Of a stretch of DNA of 32,000 nucleotides, positions 30,721-32,000 are shown piece by piece (position 1 is the first letter of the stretch; every line of letters starts with the position of its first letter). The notes under the pieces are model-generated. The model searched no databases. It was not told where the DNA came from and saw nothing but the letters and a program-made list of their open reading frames with translations. Position numbers and translations under genes: made by a program. Location: the NCBI RefSeq assembly GCF_030272615.1, contig NW_026729334.1, forward strand, positions 1 through 32,000, written 5' to 3'. Origin of the DNA: Cryptomeria japonica (lineage: Eukaryota; Streptophyta; Pinopsida; Cupressales; Cupressaceae).

Positions 30721-32000
30721 ATCTATAAGCTTCACAATCATGAGAAGATAAAACCACATATAATGAATTTGTAGTAAATTCCATTTTACCATTCAAGACA
30801 CAGATATAAAAGAATTCATAGTGATATCCACAAGAAAGTATTATATCATACTCTTGATATTAAAGTACGCACAAACAATAAAATTTGTTAACACGTTTGA
30901 GAAAAAAGAACTGCAAACTATAATTATTCTTGTGCTCACCTTTATTGGGGAAAGATCATCAAAGAAAAACATGCCAAGAAGGGACTGCCTTAATCCAATT
31001 TATGTGGCTTTGAAGTGTCTAGTCACTAAGAACTACAAATAACCATATTAAATTTACGGTTATGTCAAATGTCTTACATAACTATTACTACTGTGCATGT
31101 ACAAAATGTAACTTGATATTCTAACCCCATACTAACCTAATTTTTCAAGATCTTATTCCCTCTTATATCATTATAGACAATTGGGACCACCTAAAAAATG
31201 TAAAAAGGAAATGATGTCAAAACCAAAGTCACTTAAAAAAAAAGACATAAAACTTCACAGCCTTTTGAAAAAAAACATTCCTCATGGATCATAAAAGAGA
31301 ACAACAACACCTTGATAAACATGGTATTCCCAGCTTAATAAAATACTGGTACATGCTAGTGGCAGTTTGTTGTCCTTGTTCTACTTTGCAAGAAAACCAA
31401 ATGAGGCAAAACCAACTCATAGTGATCTCAGAATTCAATTCCAAGATCGAAGAGTAGCAATGTTAAGATACACTCATAGTGATCTCAAAATTCAATTCCT
31501 AGCCAATACACTAGTGCACAGTCCAATAAATATAAGAACAACAATCAATAATGGCAAGGTAGATTATAGGGGTCTAAGTTCAAGAGCAATCTCCTAGTTA
31601 TTATAACTTGTGATAGTTGCCATATACACAATGTCTTACCAAGGGATAGTCACTTCTATAGACAATAAGATAGTACTATTACCCTTCCAGTACAAAGGCA
31701 ACAGTCAAGACACATAGATCTACAAAAAGACTAGGAGTAGTTGTAATGTCCCCATCCAATTCATAAAGACCAAACAAACAAATAGTACATTGTGAGAAAA
31801 CTCCTTATATTATCTGTATAAATGAAATGGATGACAAATGAAAAAGAGTAACAAAGGCAATAGTGAAATGAAGTTATAATTCATTTATATTAACAATGGA
31901 GAAAAAAAATTAATAAAGACTAATTTCTTAAGTTTTAAAGTAATTAATATCTATGGACAACGATGCATGAGGAATCCTTTCTCACTCTATAAGGAGGGCT
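30721..32000. other. AT-rich stretch to the window end, no gene seen
   Basis: Two short ORFs (73 and 76 codons, 30821-31042 and 31367-31597) have no recognisable domain. The second overlaps a direct repeat (31415-31442 and 31472-31499, one mismatch in 28, core tcatagtgatctca). Nothing else is identifiable. Confidence 0.4.

Noticed and set aside
1-32000. CRISPR arrays, bacterial operons or phage genes
   Set aside because: No regularly spaced repeats, ribosome-binding sites or compact gene order; all recognised families are plant nuclear or plant retroelement types.

Overview
This 32 kb window is intergenic, repeat-rich nuclear DNA from a seed plant. It is AT-rich, has no operon-like packing, and carries Ty1/copia and LINE remnants, tRNA-derived sequences and decayed single-exon F-box/kelch genes of the plant KFB/KMD (At1g15670/At1g80440) type. 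Large, old, eroded retroelements and a cluster of KFB-like copies would fit a gymnosperm such as a conifer, but that is inference. I see no intact protein-coding gene: every recognisable coding stretch has in-frame stops, frameshifts or truncation.

The backbone is a tandem segmental duplication. Unit A (about 1-4325) and unit B (about 14345-20400) share the same order: a left non-coding flank, the F-box position, a conserved F-box upstream block, an OB-fold exon resembling STN1 of the telomere CST complex, and a long non-coding right flank. Unit C (about 25092-26211) carries only the F-box gene and its upstream block. All genes are on the minus strand. In A the F-box gene is absent and about 1.1 kb of unrelated DNA with a tRNA-like (SINE-type) stretch takes its place. 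In B the F-box gene is full length with three in-frame stops and no frameshift. In C it is broken by frameshifts and by small local copies of neighbouring sequence.

Between A and B lies a 5'-truncated minus-strand Ty1/copia element (about 5063-11490). It has one long LTR (with a 574 bp internal tandem duplication), a polypurine tract, and a decayed pol in which two of three integrase catalytic acidic residues and the second Asp of YVDD are changed. From 11490 to 14340 there are tandem repeats, AT-rich low complexity and unassigned sequence. Unit B is interrupted by a 1.67 kb LINE-like 3' fragment with a 20 bp target-site duplication and by a 132 bp foldback insertion absent from A.

From 20.4 to 25.1 kb I find only faint traces of old coding sequence on the minus strand. 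From 26.2 to 32 kb there is a duplicated repeat block, an unidentified decayed ORF (28.2-28.7 kb), a LINE ORF2 C-terminus (zf-RVT plus RNase H, 29.5-30.7 kb) and mostly unassigned AT-rich sequence.
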